Both the position numbers and the translations under genes were made by a program. 41,978 nucleotides of DNA from positions 1 through 41,978 of the forward strand of contig NZ_JALZVX010000124.1 of assembly GCF_023299985.1 (NCBI RefSeq), written 5' to 3'. Under the pieces are notes generated by a model. That model was not told where the DNA came from. It was given only the letters and a program-made list of their open reading frames with translations, and did no database searches. This stretch comes from Lacinutrix sp. GTDB lineage: Bacteria; Bacteroidota; Bacteroidia; Flavobacteriales; Flavobacteriaceae. Below are positions 1-9,123 of this stretch, piece after piece; the stretch's first letter is position 1; the number at the start of each line of letters is the position of its first letter.

Positions 1-3000
1 AATTTGCAATTCCGTCTTCGTTATCATCACAACCTAATATAGTACCACTTTGTACTAATATTGGTTTAGGTGCTAAATCGATATTAAAGGTAGTAGTTTC
101 AAAACAACCGTTAGCATTTTCAACTCTTACATAAATAATTTGTGCAATTCCTTCAAAATCTAATGGGTTTGCTATTGCATTCATACTTGTTTCTGCATCT
201 GCTAAACTCGTATAATAAGAGAAAACAAATCCTGATTGTCCATTAGAAATAACTGATTCGTTTAATGTTAAGTCGTAATTAGCAATACCGTCAGCATTAT
301 CATCACATGCTAATATAGTATTAGCTTGAACTAGAACAGGCTTAGGCGCTAATGCTAAGTTAAAACTACTAACTTTAAAACATCCTGTTATATCATCTTC
401 TATTCTGTAATAAATAATTGTAGGAGTTGATTGGTAAGCTGTTGAGTTAGCAATTGGGTTAACACCATCTGTAGCATCTTGCTCTGCTAAGTAGTAAGAT
501 ATAGTTAATCCTGTTTGTGTTCCTAGAATTTGAACATCATTATCTGTTAAGTCAAATATAGCAAATCCAGTATTATCAGTATCACAACCAAGTATATCTG
601 GAAGATTTTCTGGAGTAATAGGAGTTGGAAAGAATTCGACTATGATATTATCGATCACAAAACAAGATGCACTAGCGTTTAAAACAATTTCAACTTGGTA
701 CGTATTGCTCTCGGTAACAGTTAAAGTTAATCCGCTTTCAGGAATACCATTAGCATCAAGAACTGGTTCTTGAATCAAGAACTCATCTATAGTAAACCAA
801 GTAATAGTAGCATTGCTACCTACTGGTACTCCAACATCTAAAATAATTTCATCACCTTCACAGTTCGCATTTCCATTAGCTACAAGAATGTCTTCTCCTA
901 AATCTACTTCACCAATATCAAAACTACCTGCATTTAAGAATACTGCAGAATCGAAAGCAGTATCGCCATCATCAGCAATTACTAGTTTAATATGGTATGT
1001 TCTATTAGGTACTACTGTTGACATAGCTGCTAATGGAAAAGTTCTACCTATAAAGTTAGTTGGACTTGATATTTCTGGTAAGCCTCCAGGCCCATAAAAA
1101 GCATCAAACAATTCTGGATTTTCAGATGTACAGTTACCGTTAAAGGCCATATCTCTAATAGTAAATACAGAAACAGGAGTTGTTGTGCCTGGAATAAGAG
1201 CAATATTAGTTGTTACACCAGTAACTGTATCTGTTAGTAAGAATGCAAAAGCATCTGAGAATCCACATTGGAAATTACCATATTCTTCTGCTGCAAAAAT
1301 AAATTCGAAAGACATATCTTGAATAAATGGTACAAAGTCAAACTCTATAATGGATGCATTATTTGTTGGACCTTCATTTATTACTGCTTCTAAATCAGCA
1401 TCTCCTAGCCATCCAGAAGCACCACCATCACTAAGAGTCGTTCCCTCAGGTCCTGGAGCATTTTCAGCATTTCCTGTGGTCATTATTATTCCACTTTCAA
1501 AAGGGAATCCAGATCCATTTGCTTCAAAATAACCTATACCATTATCTGAACCAAAATTTGTTCCAGTAGATGATGTTACGTTAGATATAGTTGAACATGG
1601 AGAATTTACCAAGACGTCTTCAACCAATTGCTCTACTGTAAACTGAGTACTACTAACTGTAATAGGTGGAGGTATTGAAATAACACATAAATCAAAAGTA
1701 GTTGTTTCTGCATTGGTATTATTAGAAAATATTCTAATATAATATGTGTTTCCAATTGTAAGACCATTTGCTACACTATTATCATCAGTACTACAAGTTA
1801 TATTTGTTAAAGTGTTACAATCTGGACCTTCATAAAGTCCATGAGACAAGAAAGTTGTCGTTCCAAGAATATTGGTTAAATTAATAGCATGATCTGTAGA
1901 TACTGCTACAAAAGAGAACCAAACATCATCATTAGGTGTTCCATTACATGGATTTGCTTGAGGTGATTGTGTAGCACCAAATATAGTACCACTTGTAAAA
2001 GTTGTACAATTTCCATCTGTGTTAGCTGTAAACATTGTTGCTGTACCACATTCATCATTAGCAGGTAATGTTGAAAAAATAACAGGACCTGTCCAGTCAC
2101 TAAAACCATCACCTGTAGAATTACAATCTGACCTTACATAAATTTCGTAAACTGTTCCAGCTATTAACATATCTACTGTTACAGTTGTTGCCATTGTAAA
2201 TGTTCCTGCAGTTGTTGGAAATCCAGTTCCTACTGGTTGTACTATATATTCCCAAGCAGTTTCTCCAGCACCTGGTAACCAGGAAATTTCTACAGATGTT
2301 TCTGTTATGTTCGCTACTGTAATCATATTAGGAAAAAAACAAGGTGGTAACTCATCGAAAGTAACATCGTCTATTGCTATATCATCAGTAAAATCCCCTG
2401 TTACAGTTTCAGAAAATATAAATCGTGCTTGTACATCGCCAGTTATGTTTAAGGTATTAATGTTTATTATTCTTAATTCCCAACCAGCAGTATTTGTATT
2501 GTATGTACCCATTAGGTTCCAAGCAGCTCCATCCCATACTTCTACATCTAATTGTGCATTGGCATTTCCTTCATTATCACTAATTTCGAAGAAAGATAAA
2601 GCAGGTTCTGCTAATCCAGAAACATCAACAAATGGTGTTAATAAAGTAGTTGGACCATCATTACCAGATGCATCTACCCAAGCAAAAAAGTCATTGGTAG
2701 CAGTAGTTCCTGTAATAGTTCCATCATCTCCAATGTGGTTATTACCAGTAACATTATCAAAATTCCAATCTTCACCACCAGACATTTCCCAACATTGTGG
2801 TATAACTCCTGCGTTCTCAAATCCTTCTGTATATGGTGCTATAAACGTAGAACATTCTGTAGAAAAAGATAATGGTCCTATCCAATCGCTAAATTCTGTA
2901 CCACAATCTGCTCTTACATAAAATTCATAATCTGTAATAGGTGCTAATCCCATAGCTACATGTGGATTTGTAGTTGTAGCAATTCCTGAAGCTGTTGGTA

Positions 3001-5314
3001 CTCCTGTTCCTGGAATTTGCACTACAATTTCCCATGCAGTCTCTGTGCCATTTGCCAACCATGAGAGTGTCGCTGTCGTTTCGTTCACACTATCTATAGC
3101 TAAAGTTGATGGATTTACACAAGTTGGTAATTCATCGAAAGTAACATCGTCTATTGCAATATCATCTACAAAATCACCCAATGGTTCTGAAAATATAAAA
3201 CGTGCTTGCACATTTCCGGTAATAGTTAGTGTGCTAATGTTTATTATTTTTTCTTCCCATCCTGCTGTATTTGTATTAAAAGTACCCATTAAGTTCCAAG
3301 CTGCTCCATCCCATACCTCTACATCTAATTGTGCATTTTCACCTCCTTCATTATCACTAATTTCGAAGAAAGATAATGCTGGTGTAGTTAAACCAGAAAC
3401 ATCAATTAATGGTGTCAATAAAGTAGTTGGACCCTGATTACCCGATGCATCAACCCAAGCAAAAAAGCCATTGGTAAGTGTTGTTCCAGTGATGGTTCCG
3501 TTAGCTCCAATGTGACCAAAAGCTGGTGCTACATCATCAAAATTCCAATCTTCACCTCCAGACATTGTCCAACATACTGGAATAACTCCTGCGTTTTCAA
3601 AGCCTTCTGTATATGGTGCTATAAAAGTAGTACACTCTGTTGTGAAATTTATTGGTCCTATCCAAAGACTAAACTCTGTACCACAATCTGCTATTACATA
3701 AGCTTCATAATCTGTTGCTGCTGTTAATCCTGTAATTACATATGGATTAGTAGTTGTAGCCATACCTGAACCTGTTGGTATTCCTGTTCCTGGCGCTTGT
3801 ACTACAACTTCCCATGCCGTTTCTGTACCATTAGCCATCCACGAAATTGTTGCTGTGGTATCAGTTGCGCTAACTAAAGCTAGATTAGATGGGTTTGGAC
3901 AGTTTGGTAACTCATCGAAAGTAACATCATCTATTGCAATATCATCAGTAAAATCAACCACTACTGGTTCTGAAAATATAAATCGTGCTTGTACATCACC
4001 TGTTATAGTTAATGTACTAAGATTTATAACTCTTTCTTCCCATCCGGCCGTATTTGTATTATAAGTTCCCATTAGGTTCCAAGCAGTTCCATCCCATACT
4101 TCTACATCTAATTGAGAATTAGCATCTCCTTCATTATCACTAATCTCAAAGAAAGATAAGGATGGCGTAGTTAATCCAGAAACATCTATAAGAGGTGTTG
4201 TTAAAGTAGAAGGGCCATCATTTCCTGAGGCATCTACCCAAGCAAAAAAGCCATCGGTTAATGTGTTACCAGTAATAGTTCCGTTATCTCCAACATGTCC
4301 ACCGCCTGGTGCTGCATCATCAAAATTCCAATCTTCACCACCATCCATAGTCCAACATAAAGGAATAACTCCTCCATTATCAAAACCTTCTGTATATGGT
4401 GCAACAATTGTTATACATTCTGTTGCGAAATTTAAGGGTCCAACCCAAATACTAAAATCACCACCACAATCTGCTCTTACATAAGCTTCATAATTTGTTG
4501 CTGGCGATAAAGACATAGCAATATATGGTGCGTTATCTCCAGTTGAAACTCCTGCTCCTGTAGGAGGACCTGTTCCTGCTAGTTGTAATACTACTTCCCA
4601 TGCTGTTTCAGCACCACCTGCAGTCCAAGATAGGTTAGCTGTTGTAGATGTTGCTGCAATAAATGATAAAGCAATAGGCTCAGGGCAATTTACTTCAAAG
4701 ACTGTTACATCATCAAAGGCTACGCCTTCATCATTTACAGAAGCATCTGATCCAAAAGCAATACGTAATATTACATTAGATTCTCCAGCCAAACCATCTA
4801 ATACATGACTTGCAGTTATCCAACCATTAGATCCAGTTCCATTTCGCCCTGTCCAACCTATTGGTTGTCCTCCAGGACTTCCGTTTATAGCACCATCATT
4901 ATACCAATTTACATCATCATCTAATGCACCTACGTTATCCCATGTAGTACCACCATCTATAGAAGATTGTAAGACCGTACCATCCCAACTAAACTCTGAT
5001 TCCCACCAAATACTAAAAGATATGGATGGTGCAGCTAGTGTTGAAAAATCGAATACAGGACTGATAACATTTGATGATTCACCATTGTTGTAATTTCCTA
5101 CTAAGTTAGTAGCCCAAGAATTAACTCCTGAGGCTGCACTATTTATAACAGTTGATGCTGGTGTTCCTAGAGCCCAAGTACCGTTAGTTGTATTGTCTGC
5201 TATCCATCCTCCATCACCTGCTTCAAAATCTTCAGAATAAGGATACGTTGTAATTTGCGCATTAGTTGATAAACTTAAACAAAGTAAAATCAACAATAAA
5301 GTAATCTTTTTCAT
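1..5314 (-). CDS. Partial (3' end lies outside the window) giant secreted modular protein: signal peptide, MAM-like/FN3-like modules, choice-of-anchor-L-like domain, Ig-like/CDDNxDG repeats; likely a T9SS cargo adhesin
   Basis: Continuous minus-strand reading from ATG at 5314 (MKKITLLLILLCLSLSTNAQITTYPYSEDFEAG...) to the window edge. Contains repeated ...PYTEGFENAGVIPxCWTMSGGEDWNFD... (MAM-like), ...TATISWxANGTETAWEVVVQ...YEAYVRADCG (FN3-like), FAAEEYGNFQCGFSDAFAFLL (choice-of-anchor L-like) and repeated ILxCDDNxDGIANYDLTL motifs. It is missing from the ORF track, probably because no stop falls inside the window. Confidence 0.85.
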   Translation of the reverse strand, partial: MKKITLLLILLCLSLSTNAQITTYPYSEDFEAGDGGWIADNTTNGTWALGTPASTVINSAASGVNSWATNLVGNYNNGESSNVISPVFDFSTLAAPSISFSIWWESEFSWDGTVLQSSIDGGTTWDNVGALDDDVNWYNDGAINGSPGGQPIGWTGRNGTGSNGWITASHVLDGLAGESNVILRIAFGSDASVNDEGVAFDDVTVFEVNCPEPIALSFIAATSTTANLSWTAGGAETAWEVVLQLAGTGPPTGAGVSTGDNAPYIAMSLSPATNYEAYVRADCGGDFSIWVGPLNFATECITIVAPYTEGFDNGGVIPLCWTMDGGEDWNFDDAAPGGGHVGDNGTITGNTLTDGFFAWVDASGNDGPSTLTTPLIDVSGLTTPSLSFFEISDNEGDANSQLDVEVWDGTAWNLMGTYNTNTAGWEERVINLSTLTITGDVQARFIFSEPVVVDFTDDIAIDDVTFDELPNCPNPSNLALVSATDTTATISWMANGTETAWEVVVQAPGTGIPTGSGMATTTNPYVITGLTAATDYEAYVIADCGTEFSLWIGPINFTTECTTFIAPYTEGFENAGVIPVCWTMSGGEDWNFDDVAPAFGHIGANGTITGTTLTNGFFAWVDASGNQGPTTLLTPLIDVSGLTTPALSFFEISDNEGGENAQLDVEVWDGAAWNLMGTFNTNTAGWEEKIINISTLTITGNVQARFIFSEPLGDFVDDIAIDDVTFDELPTCVNPSTLAIDSVNETTATLSWLANGTETAWEIVVQIPGTGVPTASGIATTTNPHVAMGLAPITDYEFYVRADCGTEFSDWIGPLSFSTECSTFIAPYTEGFENAGVIPQCWEMSGGEDWNFDNVTGNNHIGDDGTITGTTATNDFFAWVDASGNDGPTTLLTPFVDVSGLAEPALSFFEISDNEGNANAQLDVEVWDGAAWNLMGTYNTNTAGWELRIININTLNITGDVQARFIFSETVTGDFTDDIAIDDVTFDELPPCFFPNMITVANITETSVEISWLPGAGETAWEYIVQPVGTGFPTTAGTFTMATTVTVDMLIAGTVYEIYVRSDCNSTGDGFSDWTGPVIFSTLPANDECGTATMFTANTDGNCTTFTSGTIFGATQSPQANPCNGTPNDDVWFSFVAVSTDHAINLTNILGTTTFLSHGLYEGPDCNTLTNITCSTDDNSVANGLTIGNTYYIRIFSNNTNAETTTFDLCVISIPPPITVSSTQFTVEQLVEDVLVNSPCSTISNVTSSTGTNFGSDNGIGYFEANGSGFPFESGIIMTTGNAENAPGPEGTTLSDGGASGWLGDADLEAVINEGPTNNASIIEFDFVPFIQDMSFEFIFAAEEYGNFQCGFSDAFAFLLTDTVTGVTTNIALIPGTTTPVSVFTIRDMAFNGNCTSENPELFDAFYGPGGLPEISSPTNFIGRTFPLAAMSTVVPNRTYHIKLVIADDGDTAFDSAVFLNAGSFDIGEVDLGEDILVANGNANCEGDEIILDVGVPVGSNATITWFTIDEFLIQEPVLDANGIPESGLTLTVTESNTYQVEIVLNASASCFVIDNIIVEFFPTPITPENLPDILGCDTDNTGFAIFDLTDNDVQILGTQTGLTISYYLAEQDATDGVNPIANSTAYQSTPTIIYYRIEDDITGCFKVSSFNLALAPKPVLVQANTILACDDNADGIANYDLTLNESVISNGQSGFVFSYYTSLADAETSMNAIANPLDFEGIAQIIYVRVENANGCFETTTFNIDLAPKPILVQSGTILGCDDNEDGIAN
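2345..3124 (-). repeat. MAM/FN3 module repeat copy A (780-bp period)
   Basis: Landmark ggtaa[ct]tcatcgaaagtaacatc[ga]tctattgc[ta]atatcat recurs at 2345, 3125 and 3905, exactly 780 nt apart; long stretches of the units are near-identical by eye. Confidence 0.85.
3125..3904 (-). repeat. MAM/FN3 module repeat copy B (780-bp period)
   Basis: Same landmark at 3125; internal landmark ccttctgtatatggtgc at 2823, 3603 and 4386. Confidence 0.85.
3905..4684 (-). repeat. MAM/FN3 module repeat copy C (about 780-783 bp); a more diverged module follows at about 4685-5260
   Basis: Landmark at 3905; the next module begins near 4685 in the same register but is diverged. Confidence 0.8.
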
Positions 5315-5470
5315 TATTATGATTATTGTTAGTGTTATTTAAACAAAATTGAATTTTAAATATAGACTAATTTATTTTAAAAATGGTTAAGGATAGATGT
5401 AATGCATTCTTATTCGATAAAGTGAGTTAAAATTTAAAAGAATGAATAAAGCCTCAATATTATTAACACT

Positions 5471-7819
5471 TTAGTTACTAATTTGTATGTTTCTTTTAAT
5501 TTCATTTCCATATTCATCAACAGCAGTGATGATATGTTTTCCTTCTTTAGGAATAATGGCTAAATCATGAATATCATTGGTGTTTCCAATAAATAGATCA
5601 TTTAAATACCAATAGATTTTGGTTTTGGGTTTTGAGTGTGCAATTTTTAAAATTAATGAATTAATTTTTCCATCAAAATCTTTAGGTAGAAAAACAATGC
5701 TATTGTGTTTTGGATAAATAAATTGCATGTTAACTTGCTCATTAACAGAACAATCATTTCTGAAAGGAGGTAGTGGTTTGTAGAAAGGGTTTTTAGATTT
5801 ATAATAATATTCCATTAATGGAGGAAGTACAAACCAGGATGTATTTGAAACAGTACTTAAATCTTCACAAGAAGAATTTACTTGATGTCTTTTTGATACA
5901 TCTAAGTGTATTAGTTTGTGATATGGACATGGTTTTGTTTTAAGACCACTTTTTTGTACAAATTTTTGAACATTGTTTTGACAATATTGTCCAGATCTAT
6001 AACCACTCTCTTTACAAATGCTAGTTTGTTGCATTTCATCAAACGGTTTAGCAAACCAATCACTATTTGGAAGCAAATCGAAAACATCAAATAGAATAGG
6101 AGCAGCGGCTTGAACACCAACTAAACCAGGTCGTCCTTCTCCATCTGCATTGCCAACCCAAACACCAACAACGTAATCTTTTGTAGTGCCAATTGCCCAA
6201 GCATCACGAAAACCAAAACTTGTTCCTGTTTTCCATGCTATTTGTTTAGAATTATCAAAAAATTCCCAATTTTCGTCTCCTTCAGGTCTATTTACTTCTT
6301 TTAAACTTTCATAAGTTAAATAAATTGAAGCAGCATCAAACAATGTTTTTTCCGTTGATTTTTTTCCAAAATCAATAGTTTTTGAAGCAAAAAAAGTAGG
6401 TTCACAAAATTCGTTCGAAAAGTACTCGCTTGAAGACTCGTTAAAATGATTTAATGTTGAAGAAAAACTCGCGTAGCTTTTACATAGATCCCATAAATTA
6501 CTTTCTGCACCACCAAGAATTAAAGACAATCCGTAGTGATTGGCATTGTTTTTAATATCTTTTAATTTTAAATCTTTTAAATAATGATGAAACCTATCCA
6601 AACCAAAATCTTTAAGCATCCTTACAGCTGGAACATTTAAAGATCGAGACAAGGCGCGACTAGCAGGAACAGCGCCATCAAATTCTTGATGATAATTTTC
6701 TGGCACATAATTACCAAATTGAGTAGGAATATCTGCAACTAAAGTATTTGGGAGTAAATCGCCAGCATCTAGCATTGCAGCATAAAGAAATGGTTTTAAA
6801 ATACTTCCTGTACTTCTAGGTTTGTTTATAATATCAACATCTTTTTGGTTTTTGTTAGTTGTTGGAGCGTTTCCAATGTATGTTAATACTTTTCTGGTTT
6901 TTACATCTAAAACTAGGACTGAAATATTATGAATTTCATTTTGTTTCAATAAGTTGTAATGATTGTAAACAACATTATTAACTTGTTGTTGCAGTTTGTA
7001 ATCTACAGTTGTTTTAATGCGTTCACCATAATTCGATTTTACTATTTTTTGAAGCAAATGAGGTGCTATTTGTGGTAAAGGATATGGTTTTTGAGGCAAG
7101 CCTTCAGCAATTGATAAATTATAGGTTAATGAATCTATAACCTCTTTTTGAAGTAATTTTGCTAGTAATCTGTTACGCTTTTTAAGCAGTCGTTCTTGGT
7201 TTTTTCCTGGATAAATTAAGCTTGGAGCATTTGGTAAAACAGCTAACGTAGCACTTTCTGCCCAAGACAATTCATGCGGATTCCTATTAAAATAACGCCA
7301 AGAGGCTGCATCTATACCAACAACATTTCCTCCAAAAGGTGCATAGCTAGAATAGTAAGTTAAAATTTGGTCTTTACTTTCTCGTAATTCTAAACGAGTA
7401 GCAAGAATTATTTCTTTTATTTTCTCTGTATATGTCCTAGATTGTCCTTTGCGAGATAAACGAATAACTTGTTGTGTAAGTGTGCTTCCGCCACGTTTTA
7501 CTTTACCAGAATTAATATTTTGTTTGAGTGCGTTAAGTATTGAAACAGGATTAAAGCCTGGATGTTTGTAGAAATATTCATCTTCAAAATTAATAATGCA
7601 AATTTTAAATTTAGCTGGAACACTATCGTTTTTTGGAAATCGCCATTGTCCATCTTTTGCAATTTGAGCGCCTAGTAGAGTATTATTAGAGCTTGTAATT
7701 ACTGTTGCTGTTGGATCTTTAAATAATTGTTTTGGTAAACAGAAATAATAAGCGACTAAAAGACAAGCGATAATTATCGACTTTATTTTATTACGGTTTA
7801 TATAAGCTATTATTTTCAT
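5471..7819 (-). CDS. pbpC: Penicillin-binding protein 1C (bifunctional transglycosylase/transpeptidase)
   Basis: Transglycosylase motif EDEYFYKHPGFNPVSILNALKQN..GGSTLTQQVIRL; transpeptidase SILK, SLN and KTG (AWKTGTSFGFRDAWAIG). The start is re-assigned from 7891 to the ATG at 7819 because the first 24 aa come from a palindromic repeat (MSFLRRQES...). Confidence 0.92.
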   Translation of the reverse strand: MKIIAYINRNKIKSIIIACLLVAYYFCLPKQLFKDPTATVITSSNNTLLGAQIAKDGQWRFPKNDSVPAKFKICIINFEDEYFYKHPGFNPVSILNALKQNINSGKVKRGGSTLTQQVIRLSRKGQSRTYTEKIKEIILATRLELRESKDQILTYYSSYAPFGGNVVGIDAASWRYFNRNPHELSWAESATLAVLPNAPSLIYPGKNQERLLKKRNRLLAKLLQKEVIDSLTYNLSIAEGLPQKPYPLPQIAPHLLQKIVKSNYGERIKTTVDYKLQQQVNNVVYNHYNLLKQNEIHNISVLVLDVKTRKVLTYIGNAPTTNKNQKDVDIINKPRSTGSILKPFLYAAMLDAGDLLPNTLVADIPTQFGNYVPENYHQEFDGAVPASRALSRSLNVPAVRMLKDFGLDRFHHYLKDLKLKDIKNNANHYGLSLILGGAESNLWDLCKSYASFSSTLNHFNESSSEYFSNEFCEPTFFASKTIDFGKKSTEKTLFDAASIYLTYESLKEVNRPEGDENWEFFDNSKQIAWKTGTSFGFRDAWAIGTTKDYVVGVWVGNADGEGRPGLVGVQAAAPILFDVFDLLPNSDWFAKPFDEMQQTSICKESGYRSGQYCQNNVQKFVQKSGLKTKPCPYHKLIHLDVSKRHQVNSSCEDLSTVSNTSWFVLPPLMEYYYKSKNPFYKPLPPFRNDCSVNEQVNMQFIYPKHNSIVFLPKDFDGKINSLILKIAHSKPKTKIYWYLNDLFIGNTNDIHDLAIIPKEGKHIITAVDEYGNEIKRNIQISN

Positions 7820-7866
7820 TTTTTTATTTCCAAGAAGGCGAAGATCTATTTGTCTTATTATTATGG

Positions 7867-7886
7867 ATTCCTGCCTTCGCAGGAAT
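7867..7886. repeat. Short palindromic repeat, FLRRQES type (attcctgc-cttc-gcaggaat)
   Basis: Perfect 8-bp inverted repeat with 4-nt loop in the gap between the ABM gene and pbpC; second copy at 28548-28567. Confidence 0.8.
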
Positions 7887-7894
7887 GACAAATT

Positions 7895-8203
7895 TTATTT
7901 ATTAAACTCATATTCACGTTCTACTTTACAAATTTTAACGTTATACCATTTGTACCAATCTTTAATACCTATCTGCTGCGCTAGAATATGATCTGTTTGT
8001 TGTTTCCAACTTTGTATTGCTTCTAAACTTTCCCAATAACTAACAGTGATTCCAACTTCGTTTCTGGCAGAATCTATGTTAAGAAAACCGTCTTGGTTTT
8101 TTGCTAAGGATTCCATCAAGGCTGACATTTCATTATAACCGTAGTCTCCTTCGGTTCTTGTGGATGTAAAAATCACTGCGTAATATGGTTTAAAGTTTTT
8201 CAT
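7895..8203 (-). CDS. Antibiotic biosynthesis monooxygenase (ABM)-like small protein
   Basis: 102 aa; YYAVIFTSTRTEGDYGYNEMSALMESLAKNQDGFLNIDSARN..GITVSYWESLEAIQSWKQQTDH resembles the ABM/dimeric alpha-beta barrel family. Confidence 0.7.
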   Translation of the reverse strand: MKNFKPYYAVIFTSTRTEGDYGYNEMSALMESLAKNQDGFLNIDSARNEVGITVSYWESLEAIQSWKQQTDHILAQQIGIKDWYKWYNVKICKVEREYEFNK

Positions 8204-8213
8204 CTTTATGCTT

Positions 8214-9074
8214 TTAGCAACCCATTGGAATTACAAATTCTATTGTTTTTTCTGTAATATTATCCTCCAAATCTGTTAAAATAAATTTCAAGAAAACACG
8301 ACTAGTAGTCACTCCTGCAGGATATTGATTTACATCTTTAACTTTCTCAATATATTTTGCCCAGTCTTCACCGCATTTTTGAGATACCGCTTGCTTTAAT
8401 TCTTCAATATTAACAGGTATGAATTTTTGGTAATCTGCTTCAGCGTAAGACAATGTTTGAAACTTTATTTTGTTTATTTTCTTTACAGGTTTCCAATCTG
8501 AATTATAATGTTTCCATTCTATTAAATCGCAATGAGGACCTTCATTCATTATAGTTATGCTGTTTTCATAACGCTGAAGAATCTTAACATTCTTGTACTT
8601 ATTGTCCTTAATTATTATGGTTTTATTTTCAGGCGAATCTCCCAAATCTACTGCAATTATTAGATTATTTTCGTAATCTAAATGGCGAACCGCATCATCA
8701 TCAATAATAGATAAGTTTTTAATATGAATGTTGGCTTTTAGAAACTTAACGTTAATAATTTTTGGCATTTTGTTTTCAGATAAAAAACCATTAAAAACGT
8801 AACCTTGTAAACCTTGGGAGCCATTCATTTTTATTTTAACCCATTCTCCTGAAATTTTGTTTCCTTCATCTACCACAATCAATTTAACATCGGTTTTCTC
8901 GATTACTTCTACTGCCTCGTTATACATTAGTTTCCCTGATTTTGAAGCACCAATAGCAGGTCTTTCTCTAACAGTTAAACCACTATCTGCGTTTACATAT
9001 GCATAATTTTGGCCATAGCTTAAAGTGACTAATAACAATAAAATTATAGCTAAAAAATGTTTTGTATTTTTCAT
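8214..9074 (-). CDS. Secreted SH3-like domain protein
   Basis: Signal peptide MKNTKHFLAIILLLLVTLSYGQ, then NYAYVNADSGLTVRERPAIGASKSGKLMYNEAVEVIEKTD, resembling a bacterial SH3 domain. Confidence 0.7.
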   Translation of the reverse strand: MKNTKHFLAIILLLLVTLSYGQNYAYVNADSGLTVRERPAIGASKSGKLMYNEAVEVIEKTDVKLIVVDEGNKISGEWVKIKMNGSQGLQGYVFNGFLSENKMPKIINVKFLKANIHIKNLSIIDDDAVRHLDYENNLIIAVDLGDSPENKTIIIKDNKYKNVKILQRYENSITIMNEGPHCDLIEWKHYNSDWKPVKKINKIKFQTLSYAEADYQKFIPVNIEELKQAVSQKCGEDWAKYIEKVKDVNQYPAGVTTSRVFLKFILTDLEDNITEKTIEFVIPMGC

Positions 9075-9123
9075 AATGTTTGTGTTTTAAAAAATAATAT
9101 TATGGTTAAACATTTTTGGTTTG

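Noticed and set aside
813-4484. Plus-strand ORFs (813-1097, 1350-1532, 2307-2921, 3045-3437, 3512-3727, 3855-4064, 4263-4484) in the first 5 kb
   Set aside because: They are antisense to one long uninterrupted minus-strand CDS with clear signal peptide and domain motifs, and they mirror its repeats.
2345-4684. 780-bp tandem repeats as a CRISPR-like or satellite array
   Set aside because: Units are in-frame protein modules of one CDS with no short repeat/spacer structure.
7820-7891. N-terminal 24 aa of the 5471-7891 ORF as genuine PbpC sequence
   Set aside because: It is the translation of a palindromic dispersed repeat; the internal ATG at 7819 gives a normal TM N-terminus.
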